From Acidocella aromatica (GTDB taxonomy: Bacteria; Pseudomonadota; Alphaproteobacteria; Acetobacterales; Acetobacteraceae), in assembly GCF_014201825.1 (NCBI RefSeq), contig NZ_JACHFJ010000008.1, forward strand, positions 60,897-124,896: a stretch of 64,000 nucleotides of DNA. The letters run 5' to 3'. Positions within the stretch are counted from its first letter, which is position 1. Every line of letters starts with the position of its first letter. Position numbers and translations under genes: made by a program. A model generated the notes under the pieces. The model was not told the DNA's origin. It ran no database searches and was given only the letters and a program-made list of their open reading frames with translations. Of this stretch, positions 9,216 through 16,452 are shown one piece after another.

Positions 9216-9231
9216 GTGAGGATGCAGAAAG

Positions 9232-9660
9232 ATGCCGTATAATACTTTCACGGTTGGAAGAGATTGCCAGCTGGTGGTGATGGGGCCGTTCGGGCGTGTT
9301 GATCTTGCACATGTCACCGGCTTCGAGGCGCAGCAGATTACCGCAGCGGTGCGCGTGGACAGGCTGGATGGCGTGCAACTCGGCGCGGAACTGCCGAAAG
9401 GATGGAGTGGCAGCTTTACTCTGGATCGTGGCTCATCGGCGGTGGATGATTTTATCGCCAAAATTGAGCAGGCCTACCTCTCTGGCAAGACCATCCAGGG
9501 TGGCACACTGTACCAGTATGTTAACGAAACCGATGGGTCTGTCTCGACCTATCAGTTCAGCGGTGTGGTATTCAAGCTGGCCTCGGCGGGAGTTTATCGC
9601 GGTGATGCGGCTGTGATGCAGAAACTCGACTTTTTTGCGTCTACCCGGAAGCGTGTTTGA
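9232..9660 (+). CDS. Tail tube protein
   Basis: A 142-residue inner tube subunit directly after the sheath, the invariant order in contractile phages. The sequence is beta-rich (GRDCQLVVMGPFGRVDLAHVTGF near the start, VDRLDGVQLG, TYQFSGVVFKL near the end), as expected for the Hcp/gpFII-like tube barrel. A GAGG-type Shine-Dalgarno precedes the ATG. Its stop overlaps the start of the tail assembly chaperone gene (TGATGA). Confidence 0.88.
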   Translation: MPYNTFTVGRDCQLVVMGPFGRVDLAHVTGFEAQQITAAVRVDRLDGVQLGAELPKGWSGSFTLDRGSSAVDDFIAKIEQAYLSGKTIQGGTLYQYVNETDGSVSTYQFSGVVFKLASAGVYRGDAAVMQKLDFFASTRKRV

Positions 9661-9962
9661 TGAATGACGTTGTTTCCGACCGGGCTGGACGGCGGATAGA
9701 ACTGCGGCGAGTGGGCGTGGTGGAGCAACTCAGGTTGTTCAAGGCGTTGGGGCCGGAACTTTCGGAAAATAGGGCCTATTTTGGCCTTGCCAAACTCGCT
9801 GCGTCTATCGCGATGATCGACGATGTGCCGGTGCCGTTCCCCGCTAATGAGGCAGGGATTGAGGCCGTTCTGGAACGGCTCGGCGATGATGGGGTGGAGG
9901 CGGTGGGGGCGTATCTTACCGCTGATACTGGACGAGATACTCTGGGCGAAGCGGGAAACTGA
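9657..9962 (+). CDS. Tail assembly chaperone, short (G/E-like) product
   Basis: A 101-residue mostly helical protein between the tail tube and baseplate genes, the slot of P2 gpE and lambda gpG. These chaperones coat the tape measure during tail assembly and are made in a short and a frameshifted long form. Its last two sense codons are GGA AAC, immediately followed by TGA, and form the 3' part of the slippery heptamer at 9953-9959. Slippage by -1 would extend it by 56 residues to a 157-residue fusion. The start overlaps the tube stop by four bases. Confidence 0.75.
   Translation: MMNDVVSDRAGRRIELRRVGVVEQLRLFKALGPELSENRAYFGLAKLAASIAMIDDVPVPFPANEAGIEAVLERLGDDGVEAVGAYLTADTGRDTLGEAGN
9953..9959 (+). 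promoter_or_regulatory. Programmed -1 frameshift site GGGAAAC
   Basis: The heptamer G GGA AAC lies in the correct phase (X XXY YYZ) relative to the upstream gene and is followed directly by its UGA stop. A hairpin with a bulged G can form two bases downstream (9962-9967 pairing with 9972-9978). The -1 frame is open from 9926 to 10129. Lambda uses GGGAAAG for gpG-T and P2 uses a slip site for gpE-E', so the context fits a tail chaperone. Confidence 0.8.
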
Positions 9963-9979
9963 GCCGGCACCCCGGGCTG

Positions 9980-10129
9980 ATGGATTGTCTATATCTTGTC
10001 AGCTGCGGGGTGCCGTATGAGGTGGCATTTGGCCTCGATGAGGCCGAACGCATCGCCCATGTGGTGGTGTTCGGGACAATGTCCGGTTTGAGTTTCGATT
10101 GGCAGACTCTGCGTTGGAATGAAGACTGA
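9980..10129 (+). CDS. Tail assembly chaperone extension (T/E'-like), expressed by frameshift
   Basis: A 49-codon frame with ATG at 9980, in the -1 frame relative to the preceding chaperone gene. It reads as a folded sequence (YLVSCGVPYEVAFGLDEAER, then FDWQTLRWNED) rather than noise. The frame is open back to 9926, so slippage at 9953-9959 would fuse its residues plus seven linker residues to the 101-residue upstream protein. Independent initiation at 9980 cannot be excluded, but no good Shine-Dalgarno is seen. Confidence 0.7.
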   Translation: MDCLYLVSCGVPYEVAFGLDEAERIAHVVVFGTMSGLSFDWQTLRWNED

Positions 10130-10150
10130 TATAATGATGATGGTGATACG

Positions 10151-10834
10151 ATGGGCAAGGTAACGCTGACTCTGGGAGGTGTTGCCTTTCAGGATATGGA
10201 GGTGCCGGAGGCGATTAGCTTCGGAGGGCGGCAGCGTGTTGCGGTGCAGGAGCTCATCGGCGGTGGCCGCGCTGTGCAGGCGTTGGGTGTTGATGAGGGC
10301 ATCATCACATTCTCAGGCATTTTCTCTGGCTCTGATGCTGCCGTAAGAGCGCAGCTTCTGGATGCAGCAAGGACAACTGGGGCTGCTCTGCCGCTGATGT
10401 GGGATAGCTTTTACTATCTGGTGATTATCGAACAGTTTGCGGCTGAATATCGAAAGCCGAATCTCATTCCGTTTGAAATCGCTTGTATCGTTGTTGATAA
10501 TGTGGCGAGTGCCGTGGTTGCACCGCTGGCATCGCTGGTAGGATCTGATTTAGCTGTTGCGGAAAATCTTGGCGTTCAGGCGGGAATTTCCATGCTCGGA
10601 TTGGGACTTGGCTCAGCGGTGGGTTACGAGGCGGCGCGAGGGCAGGTTGATGCTGTTATGACGTCGTCTGGTGCGGCAGTGCGTAATGCGGGCACGGCAT
10701 TGGACACGGTGGCTGATGCCGGCGCCGGAGCAGGAATTTTGAATGGATTAAGTGCTGGGACGGCTCAATTGGCAGCAGCGGCGAATATGCGTGGATATCT
10801 GAACCGTGCCGCCGTGAATTTGGGGATGGCGTAG
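10151..10834 (+). CDS. P2 gpU-like tail/baseplate protein with helical C-terminal extension
   Basis: A 227-residue protein. The first about 120 residues are beta-rich and resemble gpU-type proteins: FGGRQRVAVQEL, then EGIITFSGIFSG, a helix with LLDAART, and a terminal strand with IPFEIACIVV. The remaining 100 residues are Ala/Gly-rich and helical with no charged coiled coil. In P2 the tape-measure gene T precedes U; here the chaperone frame ends only 21 bases upstream. It is followed after two bases by the LysM-like gene X. Confidence 0.65.
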   Translation: MGKVTLTLGGVAFQDMEVPEAISFGGRQRVAVQELIGGGRAVQALGVDEGIITFSGIFSGSDAAVRAQLLDAARTTGAALPLMWDSFYYLVIIEQFAAEYRKPNLIPFEIACIVVDNVASAVVAPLASLVGSDLAVAENLGVQAGISMLGLGLGSAVGYEAARGQVDAVMTSSGAAVRNAGTALDTVADAGAGAGILNGLSAGTAQLAAAANMRGYLNRAAVNLGMA

Positions 10835-10836
10835 GT

Positions 10837-11025
10837 ATGACGAACAGGATTGTGGTGGTGGCGGGCGGAAATTTGTTTGTGTTGGCGGCAAAGTATCTAA
10901 GCGATGCGACGCAGTGGATCAGGATTGCGCAAGTGAATAAGCTGTCTGATCCGGTGCTGAGCGGCGTTACGACGCTGCTGATTCCGCCCGTTGACACCAT
11001 GGCGGGAGGCGGCATTGCCAGCTGA
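10837..11025 (+). CDS. Tail protein X-like, LysM fold
   Basis: A 62-residue protein with the LysM-like pattern expected of P2 gpX: a short strand, helices around LFVLAAKYL and WIRIAQVNKL, then a closing strand TLLIPP. In contractile tails this protein joins the hub to the tube or binds peptidoglycan. The gene lies between U-like and D-like genes exactly as in P2, and overlaps the start of the D-like gene by 11 bases. Confidence 0.75.
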   Translation: MTNRIVVVAGGNLFVLAAKYLSDATQWIRIAQVNKLSDPVLSGVTTLLIPPVDTMAGGGIAS

Positions 11026-11980
11026 AGCGCCGCAGATTCGCTTGAGCATCGGCGGTATGCAGGTAGAGGGGGTCGTGGCCCTGGAAGTTGAGTCGGTTGG
11101 CTATTTTGCTGCGGACAGATTCAATGTGGCCTGCGCGCTTTCCGGGAGGGCTGGCTATTTTGCCGCGTTGGGCAAGCAAGATGTGACGATCGAGGTGGCA
11201 GCCGATGGTGTGGGTTATGCCACGTTACTCGTTGGCCAACTAGATAACGTGCGAGTCGATTTGGGGTGCAATGAGGTTGTACTGGCAGGCCGGGATCTAG
11301 CAGCACGGTTGATTGATGCTGAAATAGCCGAGACTTTTGCAAACCAAACAGCTAGCCAGATTGCGTTGACATTGGCTGGACGGCGTGGGTTGACGCCGAA
11401 TGTAGCGGTGACATCCACGCAGGTTGGACAGTATTACGAACTGGACCACGCGCGCAGTGCGCTGGCTACTCATGCACGGTCTGTCACAGAGTGGAGTTTG
11501 TTGACGCAGTTGGCGCAGGCCGAGGGTTTTGCGCTATGGGTGAGCGGCGAGAGGCTGAATTTTGGACCGTGGCCTCAGATGACGTCGATGCCAGTGGCAC
11601 CAGAAAATTTTTTGACGTTGACGTTTGATATGATCAATGTGTTGCCAGCGGCTGTAACGGTAAAATCCTGGAATACGCGCAATAAGGCCGTGGTTTCACA
11701 AAGTCGCGGCAACGGCGTGGGGACGACACTGGTTCGTCCGAACTTGACGGCGGCGCAGGCACGGAGTTTAGCCACTTCGCAATTGACGGCATTGGGGCAG
11801 CATGGGGTGATGATGAATGCTACCATGCCGGGAGATACAATGCTGCGTCCAGGAATGACGCTGGTGATGGCGGGGACGGATTCAGCGTTGGATCAGAGCT
11901 ATGCGGTGTTGACCGTGACGCGACGTTTGAGCGCACGCCGGGGATTTGAGCAAAATGTGACGGCTTATGCCATGAATTAG
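11015..11980 (+). CDS. Baseplate hub protein, late control D-like
   Basis: A 321-residue protein matching the gpD/gp27 hub family: beta-rich N-terminal domain (GMQVEGVVALEVES), a helical middle and a second beta domain near residues 200-320 (LTLTFDMINVLP, MTLVMAGTDSALDQSYAVLTV). I chose the TTG at 11015 because a GGGAGG Shine-Dalgarno lies seven bases upstream; the frame is open from TTG 10991. The hub forms the trimeric core that carries the spike. It is followed nine bases later by the spike gene. Confidence 0.8.
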   Translation: MPAEAPQIRLSIGGMQVEGVVALEVESVGYFAADRFNVACALSGRAGYFAALGKQDVTIEVAADGVGYATLLVGQLDNVRVDLGCNEVVLAGRDLAARLIDAEIAETFANQTASQIALTLAGRRGLTPNVAVTSTQVGQYYELDHARSALATHARSVTEWSLLTQLAQAEGFALWVSGERLNFGPWPQMTSMPVAPENFLTLTFDMINVLPAAVTVKSWNTRNKAVVSQSRGNGVGTTLVRPNLTAAQARSLATSQLTALGQHGVMMNATMPGDTMLRPGMTLVMAGTDSALDQSYAVLTVTRRLSARRGFEQNVTAYAMN

Positions 11981-11988
11981 GAAAATAA

Positions 11989-12534
11989 ATGGACCAGTTC
12001 TGGAACATGGTGAAGGCCAGTGCCGCGGGGCTGGATGGCCAAGGCGGTGTTGCGCGGTTTGGATTGGTTTCAAGCTTTGATCCCAATGCCTATGCAGTAC
12101 GGGTTCTAATACAGCCGGAGAATGTTTTGACTGGGTGGCTGCCGATTGTCTCTCCCTGGGTTGGGGCGGGCTGGGGTATGGCGGCGCCGCTGACTCCGGG
12201 TGCCCAGGTGCTGGTTCTGGCGCAGGAAGGCGATGCGGAACATGGCGTTGTGCTGGGGGCGGTATGGTCGGCCGTGGATACACCGATGCCAGCGCCTGCA
12301 GGGGAGATGTGGTTAAGGCACCAGACTGGGAGCTTTGTAAAGCTGCTCAATGACGGAACCATTGGTGTACAGGCGAGCATGGTGAAGATTACCGGCGATC
12401 TTGTCGTGACGGGAGATATATCTGACCAAAATGGCACGCAGGGCACGTTGGCAACGCTGCGCAATACCTATGATCAGCATCAGCACGTCGACTCGAAGGG
12501 TGGAACCACGAGCGTGCCGTCGGAGATTGTATAA
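11989..12534 (+). CDS. Baseplate spike protein, gpV-like
   Basis: A 181-residue spike protein. It has an OB-fold start (VRVLIQPENVLTGWLPIVSP, then GAQVLVLAQEGD), a repeating beta-helix stretch (VKITGDLVVTGDI) and a His-rich tip region (YDQHQHVD). In P2 gpV and related spikes such HxH motifs bind an iron ion at the membrane-piercing tip. The stop shares one base with the ATG of the gp25-like gene. Confidence 0.88.
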   Translation: MDQFWNMVKASAAGLDGQGGVARFGLVSSFDPNAYAVRVLIQPENVLTGWLPIVSPWVGAGWGMAAPLTPGAQVLVLAQEGDAEHGVVLGAVWSAVDTPMPAPAGEMWLRHQTGSFVKLLNDGTIGVQASMVKITGDLVVTGDISDQNGTQGTLATLRNTYDQHQHVDSKGGTTSVPSEIV

Positions 12535-12896
12535 TGGCGGATTTGGCCTTGCAGTTTGGTGGTGATCTGGCCATTGGTCCGACTGGTGATCTGCTGCTGA
12601 GCGAGGGAACCACGTTGACACAGCAGCGCGTACTCCGGCGGCTTTTAACGAATCCTCTAGATTATATATGGCAACTTAATTACGGTGCGGGGCTTGGTAA
12701 GTATGTCGGCCAGCCGGGAGCACCGGCGGCGATAGCTGGCATGGCCAGGACGCAGATTCTTCTGGAGGCCGCCGTGGTGGCATCGCCAGCGCCAATTGTT
12801 GGCGTGATGGCACAAACAGATGGGACAGTGAATTTGTCGCTCAGCTACACGGATGCGGCGGCAGGCGAGACTTCGGCGCTCACGTTTTCGCTTTAG
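12534..12896 (+). CDS. Baseplate wedge protein, gpW/gp25-like
   Basis: A 120-residue protein of the gp25/gpW family that initiates sheath assembly on the baseplate. Visible hallmarks are the early FGGDLAIGPTGDLLLSEG hairpin region, the QQRVLRRLLTNP helix and the NYGAGL motif. It sits between the spike and gpJ genes as in P2 and Mu-type baseplates. Confidence 0.88.
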   Translation: MADLALQFGGDLAIGPTGDLLLSEGTTLTQQRVLRRLLTNPLDYIWQLNYGAGLGKYVGQPGAPAAIAGMARTQILLEAAVVASPAPIVGVMAQTDGTVNLSLSYTDAAAGETSALTFSL

Positions 12897-12902
12897 GAAA
12901 TC

Positions 12903-14027
12903 ATGAAATTATCGCTTCAGAATTTCTCCGCGCTTGTGGAGGGAATGGCGGCTGCCGTGCAGGGCGCGGCGGCGAGTCTATTGGATTTGACTGTGGGGTC
13001 TGTACTGCGCGCGATATTGGAGGCGAATGCCTCGGTCGCGCTGTGGTTGCAATGGCTGATCGTACAGGTGCTGGCAACGACCAGACTGGCGACCAGTACA
13101 GGAGATGATTGTGATAGCTTTGGTGCGGATTTTGGCTTTAGCCGCTTGCCGGCGGTTGCCGCCAGTGGGCAGGTGATGTTCTCACGTTTTACGCCAAGCG
13201 TGGCGGCGCTGGTGCCGGTGGGAACGGAAGTTTCGGTTACGGGCAATGTGCAGAGTTTTGTGGTGGTGACGGATGTGAGCAATCCGGCCTTCAGCTCTGC
13301 AAGCAATGGTTATGTTCTGGCGCCGGGGATTGCGAGTGTGGCCGCAGCAGTCGCGGCGGTTGTTCCGGGTAGTATAGGTAATGTGCAGCCGGGTACGATC
13401 GCCGTGCTTGGTTCGGCGATTGCCGGCGTGGACACGGTGACGAATCCGCTGGCGCTGACGGGGGGCATGGATGCGGAGAGCGATCCGGCATTTCGGGCGA
13501 GGTTTGGGAATTATCTGGCGAGTCTGAGCCGGGCGACGGCGCTGGCGATTGGCAGTGCTATCGCGGCTATTCAGCAAGGACTGAGCTACACGATTACCGA
13601 AAACATGAGTCAGGCTGGGACCGTGCAGATGGGGCATTTTGTGGTGACGGTTGATGATGGCACCGGTGCTCCTTCCATAAACCTCTTGTCCACGGTGCAG
13701 CAGGCTGTGGATGCGGTACGGCCGGTCGGTACTAGCTTTGCAGTGCAAGGCCCGGTGGTGGAGGCGGCGAATGTGGCGGTGACGCTGGTGACATCGAGCC
13801 AGGCAGTCCATGCCAGGGCGGTGGCCAGTGTTGCGGCGGCGATTGAGGCCTATATCGCTGGTTTGCCGGTGGGGGCAACGCTGAGCTACACGAGGCTGGC
13901 ACAGCTGATCTATGATGCCTCTGGTGCTGTGACTAACATCGCCACGCTGGTGCTGAATGGTGGCGCGATGGACTTGGTACCGCCGCTGTTTGGTGTGATT
14001 CGCGCTGGTACTGTGACGGTTTCCTGA
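12903..14027 (+). CDS. Baseplate protein J (gp47-like)
   Basis: A 374-residue gpJ family wedge protein. The N-terminal helical stretch, the GSVLRAILEANA segment, the central GTEVSVTGN region and the GGMDAESDPAFRARFGNYL motif are characteristic. The C-terminal domain (VDAVRPVGTSFAVQGPVV) is the usual beta-alpha repeat. It follows gp25 after six bases and precedes gpI by one base, consistent with a single operon. Confidence 0.9.
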   Translation: MKLSLQNFSALVEGMAAAVQGAAASLLDLTVGSVLRAILEANASVALWLQWLIVQVLATTRLATSTGDDCDSFGADFGFSRLPAVAASGQVMFSRFTPSVAALVPVGTEVSVTGNVQSFVVVTDVSNPAFSSASNGYVLAPGIASVAAAVAAVVPGSIGNVQPGTIAVLGSAIAGVDTVTNPLALTGGMDAESDPAFRARFGNYLASLSRATALAIGSAIAAIQQGLSYTITENMSQAGTVQMGHFVVTVDDGTGAPSINLLSTVQQAVDAVRPVGTSFAVQGPVVEAANVAVTLVTSSQAVHARAVASVAAAIEAYIAGLPVGATLSYTRLAQLIYDASGAVTNIATLVLNGGAMDLVPPLFGVIRAGTVTVS

Positions 14028-14028
14028 T

Positions 14029-14685
14029 ATGATCGGAGATAGCAATGATATGCTGCTCCGTTTGAAGCAGGTTCTGCCTGGGCGGTGGTTCGCGGATAGC
14101 TCGCCGGTGCTGGATGCGCTGCTTGGTGGTTTGGCGGCAGCGTGGAGCGGGTTGTACACGTTATTAGACCAAGTGAAGGCGCAGGTTCGCCTGGCAACGG
14201 CTAGCGGTGTGTTTCTGGACATCGCGGCGCAGGATTTCTTCGGTGGCAAATTAACCCGCCGTGTTGGCGAGGCGGATGGTGCCTATGGCAGCCGGTTGCG
14301 TGCAAATTTGGTGGCGCCACGAGCGACGCGGGTAGGATTGATACAAGCGCTGCAAACCCTTACCGGACGTGCCCCGAAGATTTTTGAGCCATTGAATGCG
14401 GCGGATACAGGTGGGTACAATGTGAATCTCGGCTACAACAGCGCCGGGGGATATGGCAGCATGAGCCTGCCGTATCAGTTCTTTGTGACCGCGTACCGGC
14501 CGAATGATCTGCCGATCAGTAATGCCGGCGGTTACAATGATGGCCCTGGCGGATATGGCACAGGGCTGCTTGCCTACGCCACAACCGAGGAATTCGCCGG
14601 GAATATCGGCGACGATGAAATCTACGCCAGCGTCGCGGCGGTGATTCCCGCTTCGTGCGTTGCTTGGACGAATATTTCCAACTGA
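14029..14685 (+). CDS. Baseplate/tail protein I-like
   Basis: A 218-residue protein in the gpI position after gpJ. The first half is helical (LLRLKQVLPGRWF, LLGGLAAAWSGLYTLLDQVKAQ, then SGVFLDIAAQDFFGG), typical of proteins that attach fibres to the baseplate wedge. The second half is Gly/Tyr-rich (GGYNVNLGYNSAGGYGS), suggesting a fibre-docking surface. The family is inferred from position and the helical N-terminus. Confidence 0.7.
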   Translation: MIGDSNDMLLRLKQVLPGRWFADSSPVLDALLGGLAAAWSGLYTLLDQVKAQVRLATASGVFLDIAAQDFFGGKLTRRVGEADGAYGSRLRANLVAPRATRVGLIQALQTLTGRAPKIFEPLNAADTGGYNVNLGYNSAGGYGSMSLPYQFFVTAYRPNDLPISNAGGYNDGPGGYGTGLLAYATTEEFAGNIGDDEIYASVAAVIPASCVAWTNISN

Positions 14686-14694
14686 GGATTGTTT

Positions 14695-15948
14695 ATGGAT
14701 CGCAATATTGTTTATCCCGGGAGCATCCCGCTGGATACGGATATCCTATACCCGAATCGTAATGCAATGATCGGCATCGCGGCACTGACCGCCGCGACAC
14801 TGGGCAACAATACCATGGTGGATGGGCTGGCTTGCACGCCGACCTCTCCAGCCTCGCTGACCGTGGTGGTCGGGCCGGGTAGTATCACACAGCTCTCGGC
14901 GCTGGATGCTACCGCTTATGGTTCGCTTGCGGCTGATGTGGCCGATCAGATCGTGAAAACCGGTATTAATCTGCAGGCGACGAACTTTACGTTTTCGGCA
15001 CCGGCGAGTTCTGGGCAGTCCATCAACTACCTGATCGAGGCTGCGTTTTCCGAGACCGATACGAATGCCGTCGTATTGCCTTATGTGAATGCGGCGAATC
15101 CGAGCCAGCCTTATTCTGGCCCGAATAATGCGGGGACCGCGCAGAATACCCAGCGCGTGCAGCGCGTGCAGCTGCAGGCGAAGCCGGGGGCGGCGGCGGC
15201 GGCGGGCATGCAGACCACGCCGGCGGTGGATAGCGGTTGGGTGGGGTTGTATGTGGTGACCGTGAATTACGGTCAGACCGCGATCACGGCCGCGAATATT
15301 GCGACACTACCTGGCGCGCCATTCCTCGCCTACAAACTTCCTAGCCTGCGCCCAGGGTTTTCTTCGATGCAGGTCTTCACGCAGTCTGACAACTTCATTG
15401 TACCGAATGGTGTGAGCACGGTGAAGGTGACTGTGGTCGGCGGCGGCGGTTCCGGCGGTTACCACAGCACCATGCCGAGCGGTGGAGGTGGCGCGGGTGG
15501 CCGCGCGAAAGGCATCATTACCGGTTTGATGCCGGGCCAGGTGATTCCGGTGACGGTGGGTGCCGGTGGTGCAGCGCTGACTAGTGCGCAGAATGGCAAT
15601 AGTGGCAGCGCCTCCAGCTTTGGCAGCTACATGTCGGCCAATGGCGGTGCGGGCGGTATGGGGGGCACAGCCGCTAATTTTTCCAATGCAGGTGGTGTTG
15701 GCGGAAACGCATCGGGTGGGCAGGTGAATATGACCGGTTCGTACGGCTCGGATTCGATTACCGCTGGATGCCGTGGTGGCGATGGCGGTGGTCCGGGCAA
15801 TGGGCGTGGTGCCAGCGGCCCGATGGTGGGCATGAGTGCGGGTGGTTATGGTGGCGGCGGTGGCGGCGGCGGCATGACTACCAGTGGCAGCGCCGTGGGT
15901 TCGCCTGGTGGTGCAGGTGGTGCTGGGCTTGTGATCGTGGAATATTAA
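14695..15948 (+). CDS. Tail fibre protein with glycine-rich adhesin tip
   Basis: A 417-residue fibre. The N-terminal two thirds contain a beta-rich attachment and shaft region starting with NIVYPGSIPLDTDIL. From about residue 245 the sequence becomes glycine-rich with many GGxGG blocks, ending in GGAGGAGLVIVEY. Such domains form polyglycine-II bundles used as receptor-binding tips. The ATG at 14695 is preferred over TTG 14689 because TGAGGA lies at suitable spacing. Confidence 0.75.
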   Translation: MDRNIVYPGSIPLDTDILYPNRNAMIGIAALTAATLGNNTMVDGLACTPTSPASLTVVVGPGSITQLSALDATAYGSLAADVADQIVKTGINLQATNFTFSAPASSGQSINYLIEAAFSETDTNAVVLPYVNAANPSQPYSGPNNAGTAQNTQRVQRVQLQAKPGAAAAAGMQTTPAVDSGWVGLYVVTVNYGQTAITAANIATLPGAPFLAYKLPSLRPGFSSMQVFTQSDNFIVPNGVSTVKVTVVGGGGSGGYHSTMPSGGGGAGGRAKGIITGLMPGQVIPVTVGAGGAALTSAQNGNSGSASSFGSYMSANGGAGGMGGTAANFSNAGGVGGNASGGQVNMTGSYGSDSITAGCRGGDGGGPGNGRGASGPMVGMSAGGYGGGGGGGGMTTSGSAVGSPGGAGGAGLVIVEY

Positions 15949-15960
15949 GGGGAGCGCTTG

Positions 15961-16443
15961 ATGCCGACAGTTGCAAGCCATTTATGGCGCCCCTCCAGTG
16001 CGCGTTATGTGCAGATCGAGGGGTTTGTGCCGACGCCGCGCGGTGCCGTGGCCACGCCACCGCAGGCGCTAGCTTGGCCGGTGAAAGATCCCGGCGACAC
16101 GCTGGACTATGTTTTCGATATTGCCCCGGCGCTGACGGCAAATCCAGGTGATACCATCGCTACGCTGGATGTGACGGTAAGCCCGGATAATGCCGGTGAT
16201 GTCACTCTGGTTTCGGCCTCGGCAGATGGCGCCAGGGCGGTGCTGTGGCTGAGCGGCGGTCAGGCGGGAATCACATATACGGTGACGGTGAATGTGACGA
16301 CGGCGGGCGGGCGGGCACTGGTGCGCAGCCTCTCGTTGCCGGTACTCGCACTTTCCACGGTGCCGTCGCCGGCCAATGCGCTGGAAACGCCGTCCGGCGA
16401 CGCGCTCACCGGGCCGAATGGCACGCCGCTGACCACAAGCTGA
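15961..16443 (+). CDS. Phage fibre-tail adaptor-like protein
   Basis: A 160-residue all-beta protein. The middle part has the Ig-like or fibronectin-like pattern DPGDTLDYVFDI, DVTVSPDNAGDVTLVSASADGA and LWLSGGQAGITYTVTVNV that occurs in proteins linking side fibres to baseplates. It lies between two fibre or spike genes, 12 bases after the first. ATG 15961 with AAGGGGAG upstream is a strong start. The name reflects context and overall pattern only. Confidence 0.55.
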   Translation: MPTVASHLWRPSSARYVQIEGFVPTPRGAVATPPQALAWPVKDPGDTLDYVFDIAPALTANPGDTIATLDVTVSPDNAGDVTLVSASADGARAVLWLSGGQAGITYTVTVNVTTAGGRALVRSLSLPVLALSTVPSPANALETPSGDALTGPNGTPLTTS

Positions 16444-16452
16444 AGGATTTCC

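Noticed and set aside
7662..14027. Type VI secretion system or tailocin
   Set aside because: Sheath, tube and gp25-like genes are shared with these, but terminase, portal, scaffold and capsid genes in the same block show a virion with a head.
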